64,000 bases of DNA. Origin: Oehlia diaphana (taxonomy: Eukaryota; Glomeromycota; Glomeromycetes; Glomerales; Glomeraceae). The position numbers were made by a program, and so were the translations under genes. Below are positions 35,116 through 47,458 of this stretch, one piece after another (the first letter of the stretch is position 1; each line of letters opens with the position of its first letter). The DNA lies in NCBI GenBank assembly GCA_003833135.1, contig QZLH01000109.1, forward strand, positions 24,943 to 88,942. Direction: 5' to 3'. The notes under the pieces were generated by a model. It saw only the letters and a program-made list of their open reading frames with translations. It searched no databases and was not told the DNA's origin.

Positions 35116-35720
35116 ATGGAACAGAATCACACGTCATCTGACGACAAAATTTACGATAAATATCCATCAAATAACCGTTTAAGGGTCCTATACTAAAATT
35201 TACTCGAAAATTTCATCATCAATTATATTCCACCGTTATCGGATGCTCAAATAAAAGCTAGATGAAAACGCAAATCAACGTCACTGATACAATAAACAAT
35301 ATCGCAAACGCGAAGCACGTTCAATACGAGATGAAATTGTCTGGTCAACATTTATTACAACAATAAAATTAGACGCCCTTCCTATATAAAGACACCCGAT
35401 TCGAGTCATGTAATTCTTTCTCCTCCTCCTTCCGCAATTGTGGCACCTTATATCCCACAAAATTATAGATTTTTCTGGTTGGAAGAAACCAACGCACTAT
35501 TATCTACCAGTATTTACATATAGCACCGATGGTGAAAGACCAATACGAACTTTCTCTGGAATTTCGAACTTTTCCAATCATTCAGAAGTTAATTAGAGTA
35601 TTTATAAAAAATGGAAGTCACAATAATGATCTGTTATTAGCGAGAGAAATGATGGAAAGAAACCAGAAGAAGTATGGCTATTACTCTCTCAAGTTTTGAA
35701 GAGTGTAGGCCAACTGCCGA
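35116..35720 (+). pseudogene. Unrecognised gene with four in-frame stops
   Basis: From the ATG at 35116 (MEQNHTSSDDKIYDKYPSNN) one frame stays free of frameshifts for 135 codons but contains four stops, at about 35191, 35263, 35293 and 35332. They read Y*N, R*K, Q*T and R*N, each explicable as CAA to TAA or CGA to TGA. Other segments are ENFIINYIPPLSDAQIKA and VILSPPPSAIVAPYIPQNY. After a further stop at 35521, another frame continues with KDQYELSLEFRTFPIIQKLI and LLLAREMMERNQKKYGYYS to 35700. The family is unknown. The pattern fits an old gene killed by base changes rather than by insertion. Confidence 0.45.
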
Positions 35721-35889
35721 ATCGTTAAAATATGAATAGAAAGAACGAGAAGTCAGTCCCGAATTTAAAATAGACCAGTTGAAATAAAAGAGCATGTGAC
35801 GTTTCAAAAGAAATATGGATGAGAAACTGGAGCATATGAGATTAGTATTTTCCATGCTCTTGCGAGGAGGGAAAGAAATTCACGCGTAT

Positions 35890-37840
35890 CTTTAGTAATG
35901 ACAATATATACGCTAGTATTTTCAAGCATATAAATATAGTTCGATTTATTATTTATGATTTATTTCATTAGTAATTTTATTAATGAGAAATGTTATCTTT
36001 TAATGCATTAATATTATTTATCATGTTAGAGAATCAGTAATTTCAAATTAATAGTGAATCAGTGTTGTGGGGCAATACAGCACTAGCACTTACAAATTAC
36101 AAAAATTTTTGAGCTTAGAAGAAAACTTTTTTGTTAAAAAAAAATTCGTTACCGAGATATTACTTTCCAATTAAGAATTTAAGTCAGATCCTCGTGGAAC
36201 CAAAAGGCTAGGGTTCTATGCTCTTCCACAGTTCCACTCCCTTTACACTTCAATTCCCTTTCATATCCCAATTTTCTTTACCAGTTTTTTACTTTAATCA
36301 ATTTATCCTAATTCTCTTACTTTTAATTCCTTTACCCTGATTCCCTTATTTTTAATATAATCTCTAACTTTAATATCTTTCTATTACTTAATGCAAGGTC
36401 ACTGCCTTCTGATTAATTTATAGATTGTCAGAATGATGTGAAAGATTAAGCTATGCCAGGATTTTATATATAGACAATTGACCATGATTAATTGGCAACT
36501 CAAATTAATAAAATATTATTATTTCATATCTTTCGATTAGAACTATCCTTGAAGGTGGTTAGTGTTTATTTGAATAATTAATTAATTATTTATGATTTAA
36601 TTATATTTTAATTTTTTTATTCCAAATATATTATGCATTATTTCATCTTGCTGAGAATGTATGCAATTTCAAGGAATAATGTGAAATTCGCGAGGTAGAA
36701 TGCATGGGTATTAATCTAATTATGATCCAAATTTTAAAAGAAGGGATCCAAATGCATTGAAATTAGATTAAATGACCGAAAAGTCATTAAAGAATGGTGG
36801 AGTTATTTGCATCTAGCATTAATTTTTTAGTGGTAATAGAAATATTTATTTTGCTGAAATATAGTGGTTTAAAATTTTCAAAATCTTATATTATTTTCGA
36901 TTAATGAATAGGAATTTTTAGAATGGTTGCCGGAGAAACTATAATGGCCAAATATTTTATTGTTGGTCTTTAGCATAGATAACAAAGAATTAATTGAATT
37001 CACATAATACTTTTGAAATAATGAATTAAAATAAAAAATGTAATTAATGTGTTAGTATACCAATACTCTGTATGCTGTGGCCACCGTCGCCAAAAAAAAA
37101 GAAAAAAAATCTTTGTTAATAAGGTTTATTGGATAATATATAATACATCTGATTTACTTATTATTTTCAGAATATAAAAGCATATTATCATACGTCCAAA
37201 TGAACTAACTTTAATCAGTTTTATTATTTTATATCTACAGTATAAAGTCACATGTTTAGTCACATGTCAATCGAAGGTACGAACATTTGTATAATAGCAT
37301 AATAAAGAAAAAATATTTTTTTTCCGAAATAATTCTACTTTATGACGAGAAAAAATAATGAAATAGTGCAAAAATTTCCAATAGTACCCACTGATACCAT
37401 TTATTTTTACAAAATAAATAATAATTGATAAAATTTGTCATAAATATAAATATATAATTTTGATCTATCAACATCGAATACTTTTATTTTAATTCAACGC
37501 ATATTTTTTTTTTTTAAAAAAAGAAAAAATATTATAAAATATCAATGTTCGGATTTTGTAAATAAAAAAAAAAAAAACTTAATTATTTCATTCCTTTATT
37601 ATAATCAAATACATTATAAAAATCATTTCGATTTCAGTAATACTATTTATAAAAGAAATAAAAGAAATACATATTGAAAGTAAATGTACATATATGTATT
37701 AAACCGTTCCCAAATCTTTAATTACCTCACATAAGCAAAATTGGCAACAAAGTCTCTTCAAGAATTTCTTCTAACCCGCTATATAATTCTATATTTGAAG
37801 ACGAAGATATTTGACTCTACGAAACCCCATCTCCACGACC
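35890..37840. other. Intergenic, no gene seen
   Basis: AT-rich. A pyrimidine-rich patch with CTTTACCC and TTCCCTTA words lies at 36230-36370. No recognisable protein. Confidence 0.4.
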
Positions 37841-37846
37841 TATAGG

Positions 37847-37984
37847 CAGTAATGTTTGGAAGTTTCCAATGAAACTGGACTTCCAATTTCTTCCTTCCAA
37901 TTCCAATCCTTCAATAATTCTCATGTTGAAGTAAGATTGGAATTGGAAGATTTGGAAGTCCAAATATGGTTTCCAACATCACTG
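37847..37984. mobile_element. Short hAT-like MITE (138 bp)
   Basis: It begins CAGTAATGTTTGGAAG and ends with the reverse complement of CAGTGATGTTGGAAACC. The interior is nearly palindromic around TTGGAATTGGAAG words. The flanks CCTATAGG and CCCATAAG match at six of eight positions, as an eroded 8-bp duplication might. Confidence 0.6.
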
Positions 37985-38226
37985 CCCATAAGTGAATGGA
38001 TGAGGCTCTAAGAATAAAATCTTCAAATATTAATAATTCTACAGGAAAATTATCTTTGCATAATATTATTATCCAAAATCAAAAGTAATATATCCAAAAT
38101 ATTATAAATCGAATTGATAAATTGTTGTTTCTTTCTTTTTTGATTATAATGTAATTATAAAGGACTTTATCAAGACAACCAGTAGTAAGTTGTATATAAT
38201 TCCATGGTAAGCAACTAACTTTTCAT

Positions 38227-39134
38227 NNNNNNNNNNNNNNNNNNNNNNNNNNNNNNNNNNNNNNNNNNNNNNNNNNNNNNNNNNNNNNNNNNNNNNNNNN
38301 NNNNNNNNNNNNNNNNNNNNNNNNNNNNNNNNNNNNNNNNNNNNNNNNNNNNNNNNNNNNNNNNNNNNNNNNNNNNNNNNNNNNNNNNNNNNNNNNNNNN
38401 NNNNNNNNNNNNNNNNNNNNNNNNNNNNNNNNNNNNNNNNNNNNNNNNNNNNNNNNNNNNNNNNNNNNNNNNNNNNNNNNNNNNNNNNNNNNNNNNNNNN
38501 NNNNNNNNNNNNNNNNNNNNNNNNNNNNNNNNNNNNNNNNNNNNNNNNNNNNNNNNNNNNNNNNNNNNNNNNNNNNNNNNNNNNNNNNNNNNNNNNNNNN
38601 NNNNNNNNNNNNNNNNNNNNNNNNNNNNNNNNNNNNNNNNNNNNNNNNNNNNNNNNNNNNNNNNNNNNNNNNNNNNNNNNNNNNNNNNNNNNNNNNNNNN
38701 NNNNNNNNNNNNNNNNNNNNNNNNNNNNNNNNNNNNNNNNNNNNNNNNNNNNNNNNNNNNNNNNNNNNNNNNNNNNNNNNNNNNNNNNNNNNNNNNNNNN
38801 NNNNNNNNNNNNNNNNNNNNNNNNNNNNNNNNNNNNNNNNNNNNNNNNNNNNNNNNNNNNNNNNNNNNNNNNNNNNNNNNNNNNNNNNNNNNNNNNNNNN
38901 NNNNNNNNNNNNNNNNNNNNNNNNNNNNNNNNNNNNNNNNNNNNNNNNNNNNNNNNNNNNNNNNNNNNNNNNNNNNNNNNNNNNNNNNNNNNNNNNNNNN
39001 NNNNNNNNNNNNNNNNNNNNNNNNNNNNNNNNNNNNNNNNNNNNNNNNNNNNNNNNNNNNNNNNNNNNNNNNNNNNNNNNNNNNNNNNNNNNNNNNNNNN
39101 NNNNNNNNNNNNNNNNNNNNNNNNNNNNNNNNNN
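38227..39134. other. Assembly gap (908 N)
   Basis: All bases are N. Unlike the first gap, the flanks do not repeat one another. Confidence 0.98.
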
Positions 39135-41589
39135 ACATAGTCATATGCGGTTATTGCATTAGTCGATCTCCGAGTCTAAACAAGTTTATAATCTCTTTAA
39201 TAATTCCTTTTTTAGTAAATTACGGACTGGCATTCGAACCGGTTTGATATGAAACTGGTCTCGGAGTCGCATGTTATGTCACGTGCAAATAACGAGAGTA
39301 TGGTAATTATTATGCAATCACTAGTTCACTAGTACCTCGATGTTTGTTTTATCACTTAATTATAAAATTCTTGTGCAGTTGATCATTTGACATTTATTTG
39401 TTAAGCTTAATAACTAAAAACCAAAAATTGCATAATTTCCAATGGCACGAACTGCGCCTTCGCGTAAATTTTAACCGGGATAAGTCTCAAATCAGTAAAT
39501 AATTTCCTAAATTTGATTCAACAAACTTTTAACTTTTTTAATGAAGTTTAAAAAAACAATAGTAATGTTGTAAAAGGAACAATAGTTTTACTTTTTTATT
39601 GCTGTAATATTGTAATGACATGTAGTACATAATAATTTCTCAAACCTCTTCATGTTTTAATTAGGACACAATGGGCATTTTGTTGTATATCGGATATGAA
39701 CGGATATTACACATAACACATATTTATTTCCATTTAATAATTTCATTGAATAAAGTTTATATATCATTTTTTGAATTTCTTAAACTAAACGAATATAGTA
39801 ATTGATTATTGGCAAATTAAGGTTTATTTGTTTCAATCAATAAAATGAATGTTCCACAATTGTACCGTATCTAAAAATGTTATTAAGGATTTAAAACTCA
39901 TGTTGTAAGAAAATATTAATTGCCTTTGTTAAAATACCAAATTAATGTGTCAAAGTCCAACTTATTATCACGTATTTGAAACAAATATGTAAGCGATTTG
40001 ATACATTAATTATTGATTTAATTCCTGAAAGGATCGATAATAAGTTTCTTTTACAAGCAAGCATATACAGTATATTGTTAAAAATATATATATATTTTTT
40101 TTTTTAATCGAACTCTCTTTTCTATTTTATAAATGAAACGTGACGCAAGATAATATCTAATTACGGCCGAGACAGGGGAACTCGGATTATAGAAAAATTC
40201 CTTAATGTAGAAATTATTCGACCATCATGTGTACAATTTTCTTTTAAAAAAAATTCTGAACGTGCTCAATACCATCTTATGATTTGATAAAGCACATATT
40301 TTTTCTGTATCAACGGGTAACAAATTAATTTGATATAATTGGCCGATTTTATTTTAATAAATTGCTAAAATTCTGTGAAATAACTAAAATAAAGAAACTT
40401 AATCATAATCAATTACGTTATAACATTTAATAACTCTTTTCTCCGACTTCTCCGATTGTGAATTATACAATTTGAGTTAGAGAAAATAATATACGAAACA
40501 AAAAATCTTTTAATCCTTGAATTTTTATAGAACTAAATATAGAGGCGACGAAAGAATTTGTTTACATAAAAATTAAGAGAATAAAATTGCACAATAGTAA
40601 CAAATCATGATGATACTTGTTTCAATGTTTCATATAATAAAAAATAAATCTTTTTTTTTTTTTAAGAACAATAAGAATAATCTCTGTTATTATTGAAACT
40701 CGGACTTAAGAGTGCGTAGAACAAATAATTTATGGTGTATGCATAAAATAAACGAGGTATTATACATTATTTATTTATATTATAGATTTAAAAAAGAAGT
40801 TGAAAAATTTTTTTCTATTACTTTGATAGTATATTTTTGATAATGATGATATATGTTATAATGCATATTATAATCCCAAAAGAATGTATGAAAAGCGCCA
40901 TAATTAGATACAATTATTATACTCATATATTTGCTTGCCGCAGTCCCATCATCGGTTTTGATCTCGTCATTTCCAATTGGCCGAATAAAAAATCGAAGTG
41001 TATAAAGTTTGATTCTTAAAATGCGACTCTATATTTTCAATAGTACCATATTAAGCAACTTTAACCTATTAATTATATTGTATAATTAATTAAACTGAAT
41101 GTCGCTTGATTACAAATATAGCAACTATGTTTATTCCCCCTTAACCTAAAATTGTACGAAAAAATCATGAGACTTTTCCGTAACGCCAATTCGCTTTTTT
41201 TTTTTAATTATGATTTAGTTGATTGTATAAACCTTTATTCGTTAAATAATGAGGAGAGCATCTACGCTGCTAATATAAATCATAATTCATTCTTATTCGT
41301 CTATTTGTTGCACACTGACGTGTATCATAAATATCTGAAACATTGAATGGCGGGTATAATAAAGTAACAAACTTTTGCAAAATAATATAGATACGGCCGA
41401 AAAAAAACATTTTTAAAGTTGTCATTATATAATTCTAGTCAATGTTTCAAAATGAAAAGATATACATGATTTATTCCTATACGAAGGGTACAAAAGATAA
41501 CCATTTTTGATCAAAAAAAGTAACAAATTATACGTTGCACTTGTTACAGACAAATATTATTTATAAGGCCTTTCCTTCCGTTCATTTTC
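39135..41589. other. Intergenic, no gene seen
   Basis: AT-rich with short chance frames (for example 40837-41019 and 41152-41346) that show no family features. A TA-repeat and poly-T lie at 40081-40105. Confidence 0.4.
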
Positions 41590-41862
41590 ATTAAAAAAAG
41601 TGATAAAAATCTCTTTACTAGACTTATTAAAAAACTTAATCGACATTTAAAAAAAAACGAAGAACCCTATAAAAATATTACCGTCGAAGTTGGTTCAAAT
41701 ATAAAAACATTTCGTGTTCACAATAGTAGACCAAATATTGAATTAATCCTTAATAAAGAAATTGTGTCAAATCAACTTCAAAAAGACCAATTTGAAGAAA
41801 GAATGATAAACTCTACTTCAGGTATTTTTGGACTTAATTCGTACTTGATCGATCTTATTTAG
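41590..41862 (+). pseudogene. BTB-like N-terminal fragment
   Basis: An open frame without an ATG reads FTRLIKKLNRHLKK, EEPYKNITVEVGSNIKTFRV and H, then SRPNIELILNKEIVSNQLQ to a TAG at 41860. The start resembles the opening of a BTB domain (F..L...L.....Y.VTIEVG....K.FR.H), which normally continues into a helical pair that is absent here. It lies 34 bp upstream of the MIF4G start codon, on the same strand, and is probably a relic. It could also be an unspliced 5' exon. Confidence 0.35.
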
Positions 41863-41896
41863 AAGTACACAATTACTAACTCCAGTAATATCATCT

Positions 41897-43088
41897 ATGG
41901 CAGATCCTCAAAGTCCGGATCATCTACCCAGTGAACCTATATTCCGAGGTTCACAACAAATGCAAGTTCTAGAAATACCTAGACAAATTGAATTTTTCAT
42001 CCCTTTTCGCATAGCACAATATAAGATCAAAGCGTTATTAAATAAATTGACGTTAAAAAACTTTGATTCTATATCAAATCAAATTATTTTCTATGCTAAC
42101 AATCGAAGAGATGGATATATGTTTAGGGAAATAGTTCGACTTATATTTGAATCACATGATGAATCGAATTTCAGTGCAATATACTATGCTAAGCTTTGCT
42201 GTGAGATGATAGAAAGAGTCGATCCTAAAATAATTTCCTTCAAAAAATCCAGGAATAAGTTTCTTAAAGGCGGTGATTTATTTAAAAAGCATCTTATTGG
42301 TCGTTGTGAAAATGATTTTAAGAATGGTTCCTGGAAGGTTAACATTGAATTGCCCCTCAATAAAAAGGGGGAACCGGATCTGATGTCAAATGAGTATTAT
42401 GTCGCTGCAAGGAATAGGCGGAAAGGTCTTGGTTTAATTAGTTTCATTGGCGAATTATTTAATTTAAATATTATTGCCAAAAAAGTAATATATGAATGTA
42501 TTGAGAAATTCTTAGAATTACCTGAGGAAGTAGAAATGGAAAATTTATGTAGATTAATGAATATAGTAGGAAAACAACTTGATCATATCGAACCAAACAA
42601 TCATGAGGAATCAGATCAAAATACGAAATCAGAATCAGAATCAGATGTAGAGTTGGAGAATTGGGGGTCAAAAGAATGGGAGGAGGAAGGGGAATGGGAG
42701 GAGGAGGAGGAATGGGAAGAAGAGGAGGAATGGGAGGTGGAAGAGGAATGGGAGGAAGAGGAATGGGAGGAGGAGGAGGAGGAGGAGGAAAATACGGAAT
42801 CAGAAGAAATTACGGAATCAGAGGAAATTACGGAATCAAAGGAAATTACGGAATCAAACAAACGTGATCAAAAAATGGAATCATACTTTGAACAAATGGA
42901 GGAGCTATCAACATCTCCGAATTTGTCAATCCGCATTAAATTTATGTTAATGGTAAATTTTGTTGAATATTTTGTATTATATGTATTATACTCTATTGCT
43001 AATATTTAATTTCTTGTTTTTTTAGAATGTTATAGACTTACGAAATAATGCTTGGGAACCTCGAGAGTCGAGAAAGCGAAATATTTAA
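41897..43088 (+). CDS. MIF4G-domain protein, eIF4G-like, with acidic insert
   Basis: Two exons (41897-42952 and 43026-43088) join in phase 0 through a GTAAAT donor and a TTTTTAG acceptor, giving 372 residues. Residues about 45-231 match the eIF4G middle domain: IKALLNKLTLKNFDSISNQI, REIVRLIFE, YYAKLCCEM, GGDLFKKHLIGRCENDF, NEYYVAARNRRKGLGLISFI and RLMNIVGKQLD. Next come about 95 residues of Glu/Trp/Ser-rich repeats (EEEEWEEEE, then ESEEITESEEITES). The domain resumes near 330 with FEQMEELS and, across the intron, FMLM-NVIDLRNNAWEPRESR, the last conserved block. The acidic run thus sits inside the HEAT-repeat domain. eIF4G scaffolds eIF4A and eIF3 in translation initiation. The eIF4E-binding and PABP-binding N-terminus and the MA3 domains are absent, so this is a MIF4G-only paralogue of unknown role. 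Confidence 0.88.
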
Positions 43089-43530
43089 ATTGCAAAGTAA
43101 TGAATGGGTCAACTTTATTTGGTATGAACCCAAATAGTATATGTTATTTCTTTTTTTTTTCCATTCTGTATTAAATTAAGTAATGATAATGTTTAACTAT
43201 CATACCTGTATTTCAATAGATAAATTATTACAATTTACAGTATATGTTTTAATTTTTTATATTTATATTATAAATAAAGGAATATTTTTGTTATTCTGAT
43301 ATATACTGTAATTATTAAATAAGGTGATAAATGATCATTTTTCTAGTCTTTACTCCAATAAAACTCAAATATGTGAAGTTTTTTTCGTGTCATTGTCTTA
43401 AACGATTTTTCACCTCTTTATCGAAGTATAACTTTCCGTCAAAATAATATTTCAGAGACGCAAAAATGAGACGCAAAAATTATCTCTTTGACCCTGTACG
43501 ACATCCTTTTTTGACCCTCCTATATGTAAT

Positions 43531-43667
43531 GCAAAAGTATCGGACTTGACCCTTCTGGGGTGTCATCTTGACCCGCTGCATGCACGTTGTCGATCACATA
43601 TATTATACAATACTCCATGAATAGGATCGACAACGTGCATGTGAGAGGTCAAGTTCGATACTTTTGC
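43531..43667. mobile_element. MULE-like MITE with 9-bp duplication, copy 1
   Basis: The 137-bp element starts GCAAAAGTATCGGACTTGAC and ends GTTCGATACTTTTGC. It is flanked by identical ATATGTAAT (43522-43530 and 43668-43676). Inside, CATGCACGTTGTCGATC faces GATCGACAACGTGCATG, giving a second hairpin. It sits in a larger repeat (about 43470-43845) rich in GGGTCAA/TTGACCC, which carries a third GCAAAAGTATCGG-type end, inverted, near 43796-43809. The second clean copy is at 53229-53399. Confidence 0.9.
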
Positions 43668-43889
43668 ATATGTAATACAGTATATGCGGGTCGCAAATGT
43701 ATCGTTCTTGACCTGTGCGACGGGTCTGACTTGACCCGCATAATATATTTTACAATAAGGGGGGTCAGGATGATGCTACTAGGAGGGTCAGGTCCGATAC
43801 TTTTGCATGCGGGTCAAAAAAATAACACGAGGAGGGTCAAAATTCCATTTTTATAATATATGAATAAATCAGAATTTTTTCCGTTATCG

Positions 43890-44047
43890 CTGCTGTTTCA
43901 TAAGACCTGGGACCGATCCGGTATTTTAGCTGGGCACGTGATCCAGATTTGATAGTTTGATTTGTAAAATAAATAACAACTGAACCGAATCGGCGGGTCG
44001 GTCGGGTTCAAAAATTTATTTTGTCCCTGGTCTTATGAAAACAGCAG
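43890..44047. mobile_element. 158-bp inverted-repeat element
   Basis: It begins CTGCTGTTTCATAAGACC and ends with the reverse complement of CTGCTGTTTTCATAAGACC. The inner part GGGACC / GTCCC also pairs. The flanks (CGTTATCG and TAATATCG) agree at five of eight positions. It is non-coding and a likely MITE. Confidence 0.7.
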
Positions 44048-44308
44048 TAATATCGGAATAAATCCGGGTCTCTGATGCATGCGCATCAGCGAGTTTATAA
44101 AAATCACATGACCGATACGCAGTAATTAGTGTATATTACAGGTATTACAGGTATTACAGGGGAAATTGGAACTTTTCGCAGTGATAATAGAAATATATCA
44201 CATAGGTTAATTTGTTCAATAAAATTCAATCTGTACAACAAAGGTGATATGAAATAATAGTGTGATATAATCGGATTCGTATTTAAAAAAAAAACATCCG
44301 TAAAAAAA

Positions 44309-46740
44309 CATTTCTTGAAACAATTTTTTCACATGTCGGATAATTAAAATCACGTTTTGATTATTTTTTAAGTTTAATACAAAAGATGATAATCTCGATT
44401 TTTTTTTTAACCTGCAGATGATGTCATGTACTCACTAAATTTCTAAAAAAAGAAATTCATCAGCCACAAACCTTGTTATAAAACGTGACAATAAAATAAA
44501 CACCATGTAAATAATCGTTCCCACGTTTCCTGGTTTGAAACCAAAAAAACATTTTATGAATATTATACAATTATTCACAAAAAAACAATTCAAAATTAGA
44601 CCAAGAAAATTAGAATTATTTTTTACAAACTGGAAGAATAGAAAATTAGAAAACCAAAGAAATTACCTATTAGTGTAAATACTTGTAGCGTTGTAATCCA
44701 AACTTACGAAGACGATGATGTAAATTATTTAAATCAAATTTATGAGTGTATTTCTTTTTTTTTTATGGTATATTAATATTTTTTTTTTTTTTTAGAAAAT
44801 AGACTACTACTGTTACATGGTTAATTTGGATATTCAAAAAGATTAGGGATGTTATATTGAAAAAAGAAATCATATAGGCAGAATTGCAAAATCAAATTCT
44901 TTGGTTTAAAGAAGCTGCCAACAACTTGTTGACCAAGTTCATTCAAAATGAGAGATGATGATGGCTACAGGCAACAAAAGACCTCGAATTCGAGAAGGCA
45001 GCCTTTGTAATCTTCGTTTTAGAAGTCAAACGGGGATAAAAAGAATTCGTAAAGTAGGCATTTGCTTTACGAAGTTGTAAGTGGCGATGTCGCACGCACT
45101 TGATTACTGGCGTACATAGCGTCCGGCGGGCTTGATCTATTCTAGAGCAAACCAAGAAATTAGCGGGTTCCTGAGTCACATGTACCTCTTACGTTTGCCT
45201 CCACTTGTCGCCTTTTTTCTTCATACAAAGCTTGACTCCGTTCTTTAATTAAAGTAGAAAAAGGCGTTTTCACCTCATACAAAATTTTTCTGAAAGATGG
45301 AGAAGTAGAATTAGGATACTATTCTAGCTATAATAAAAAAATTCTTGAAACTAGTAAATTTCTTTTAGAAGATTACGAAGTTTTTCAAGTAGTTAGAAAG
45401 ACGAATTAAATTTGTGAAGTTCCGAAGCTGAGAGTCATTCTAGAAGAAGCCAAGAAATTAACGGTTAAAATTCGCAAATCATAAGCTCAGAATTCTTCAA
45501 TGACAACCAAGAATATAATTACTTTAGGAAGTTTAGATTTTTCTTCTAATTATTCTGATGAAGCTATCAAGTTAGATAATCCCGATAACTATATACGCAC
45601 GCCCGATGGTTGCCGGCACTGAAAATCCTTATGAAGAGAGGATGATTTTATCGTACGCTTGATTACTGGCGTACATAAAGTCCGGGCTTGATCTATTCTA
45701 GAGCAAACCAAGAAATTAGCAGGTTCCTGAGTCACATGTACCTCTTACGTTTACCTCCACTTGTCGCCTTTTTTCTTCATACAAAGCTTGACCCCGTTCT
45801 TTAATTAAAGCAGAAAAAGGCGTTTCACCTCATACAAAAAGATGGAAAGGTAGAATTAGGCGTTAATTTTTTGTCCCAAAATACGATATACGATATACCG
45901 TATAACGAATAAAGAATCTATGCGTCCTTAAATTAATTCTATTTTCTTTGAATATTTAAGGGGTTTGATATTTAAGGGGTTTTAAAAATTATTTTGGAGC
46001 AGGAGTAATGAAACCAAGTATTTGTATTCTAGTTATAATAGAAATAATTCTTGAAACTAGTAAATTTCTTTTAGAAGATTACGAAGTTTTTCAAGTAGTT
46101 AGAAAGACAAATTAAATTTGGGAAGTTCCGAAGCTGAGAGTCATCCTAGAAGAAACCAAGAAATTAACGGTTAAATTCGCAAATTAATAAGCTCAGAGTT
46201 CTTCACTGACAATCAAAGATTTAATTACTTAAAGAAGTTTCTTCTGATTATTCTGATGAAGCTGATAACTTCGATAATCCTGATAACTATATATGCACGC
46301 CCGATGGTTGCCAGCAACCGAAAATCCTTAATTACTGGCGTACATAACGTGGAGGCAAACGTAAGAGGTACATGTGACCCAGGAACCCGTTAATTTCTTG
46401 GTTTGCTCTAGAATAGATCAAGCCCGGACGTTTGTTGCCTTTTTTCTTCATACAAAGGTTGACTCCGTTCTTTAATTAAAGTAGAAAAAGGCGTTTCACA
46501 TAAAAAATTTTTCTGAAAGATGGAGAGGTAGAATTAGGATACGATTCTAGCTATAATAAAAAAATTCTTGAAACTAGTAAATTTCTTTTAGAAGATTACG
46601 AAGTTTTTCAAGTAGTTAGAAAGACAAATTAAATTTGGGAAATTCCGAAGCTGAGAGTCATTCTAGAAGAAACCAAGAAATCAATGATTAAATTCGCAAA
46701 TTATAAGCTCAGAGTTCTTAATGACAAATCTTGAATATTA
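44309..46740. repeat. Duplicated block, copy 2, with further internal copies
   Basis: The first part (44309-45640) matches 32876-34060. Its downstream module (CTTACGTTTGCC, CTTTAATTAAAG, CTTTTAGAAGATTACGAAG, CCAAGAAATTAACGGTTAAA) is then repeated from about 45700 to 46320 and again from about 46430 to 46720. The part at 46350-46430 is inverted. Frames such as ETSKFLLEDYEVFQVVRKTN recur in each copy, so the module was once coding. All copies now carry stops. The multi-copy family is not recognised. Confidence 0.75.
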
Positions 46741-47458
46741 CGATGCTAAAACTGGTTCACGATTACTACACTTTCCATGACCGATCACGATGAGTTGCTC
46801 AACTATATCAAAATGAAAAGCAGAAAATTCAGATGATGATTTTGTAAAAAGGAAGGGCCGAAGGTGTTGTGATCATACTGAAATACAGATGAATTAATTT
46901 CACGTAAAAGCACGATTCGCGCTATGATTTATATCATCAAATCAGCATTGCGAAGTTTGTTTAGCATGTAAATTTATTTTCTTGTATATATAGAAATTTT
47001 TTTTTCTTTTTTTTGGTAATGTAAATAATTAAATTTATTAACAAATTATTCAAATAATGTATGCTCTTAACAATTATTTCTAATTAATAATGTTTTACCT
47101 ACAATTTACAAACTCACTGGTCGCGAAGTACAACTCAACTTACAAAGTTGGTTATGGAATAATAAAATTTCTTATTAAAAATTATTTATTAAAGAATTCT
47201 TTAACTATTGATTTTAATTAAGTGTATTAATGCAATAATTTGATTCATGTATCGAAAAAAAAAAATGGTTTGAATTTTTTATGCTTGTATCATTTGTTCA
47301 TTTTATATTAATTTTATCAAATTCTGCTTAAGTGACGTAAATTTTCTAAAAAAATAAATTTTTTTAAAATAAAATATTGATAATAATAATAAAAATAATA
47401 TAATAATAATGATAATAAAAATAACATATTAATAATAATAATAATTAAAAATAAACCC
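46741..47458. other. Intergenic, no gene seen
   Basis: AT-rich, with an imperfect (AATAAT) microsatellite at 47376-47445 that forms the 3' flank of the SWIRM gene. Confidence 0.45.

Noticed and set aside
39225..39255. tRNA-like GGTTCGAATGCC on the minus strand (and GGTTCGAAATCC at 29269)
   Set aside because: The flanking bases do not form a T-stem, and no D-arm or anticodon arm is found at the right distance.
42471..42867. Open frames antisense or out of frame to the MIF4G gene (Ser-rich and Gly-rich)
   Set aside because: They are shadows of the purine-rich repeat in the true reading frame.
43587..43856. 89-codon open frame
   Set aside because: It lies entirely in the nested MITE repeats and is explained by them.
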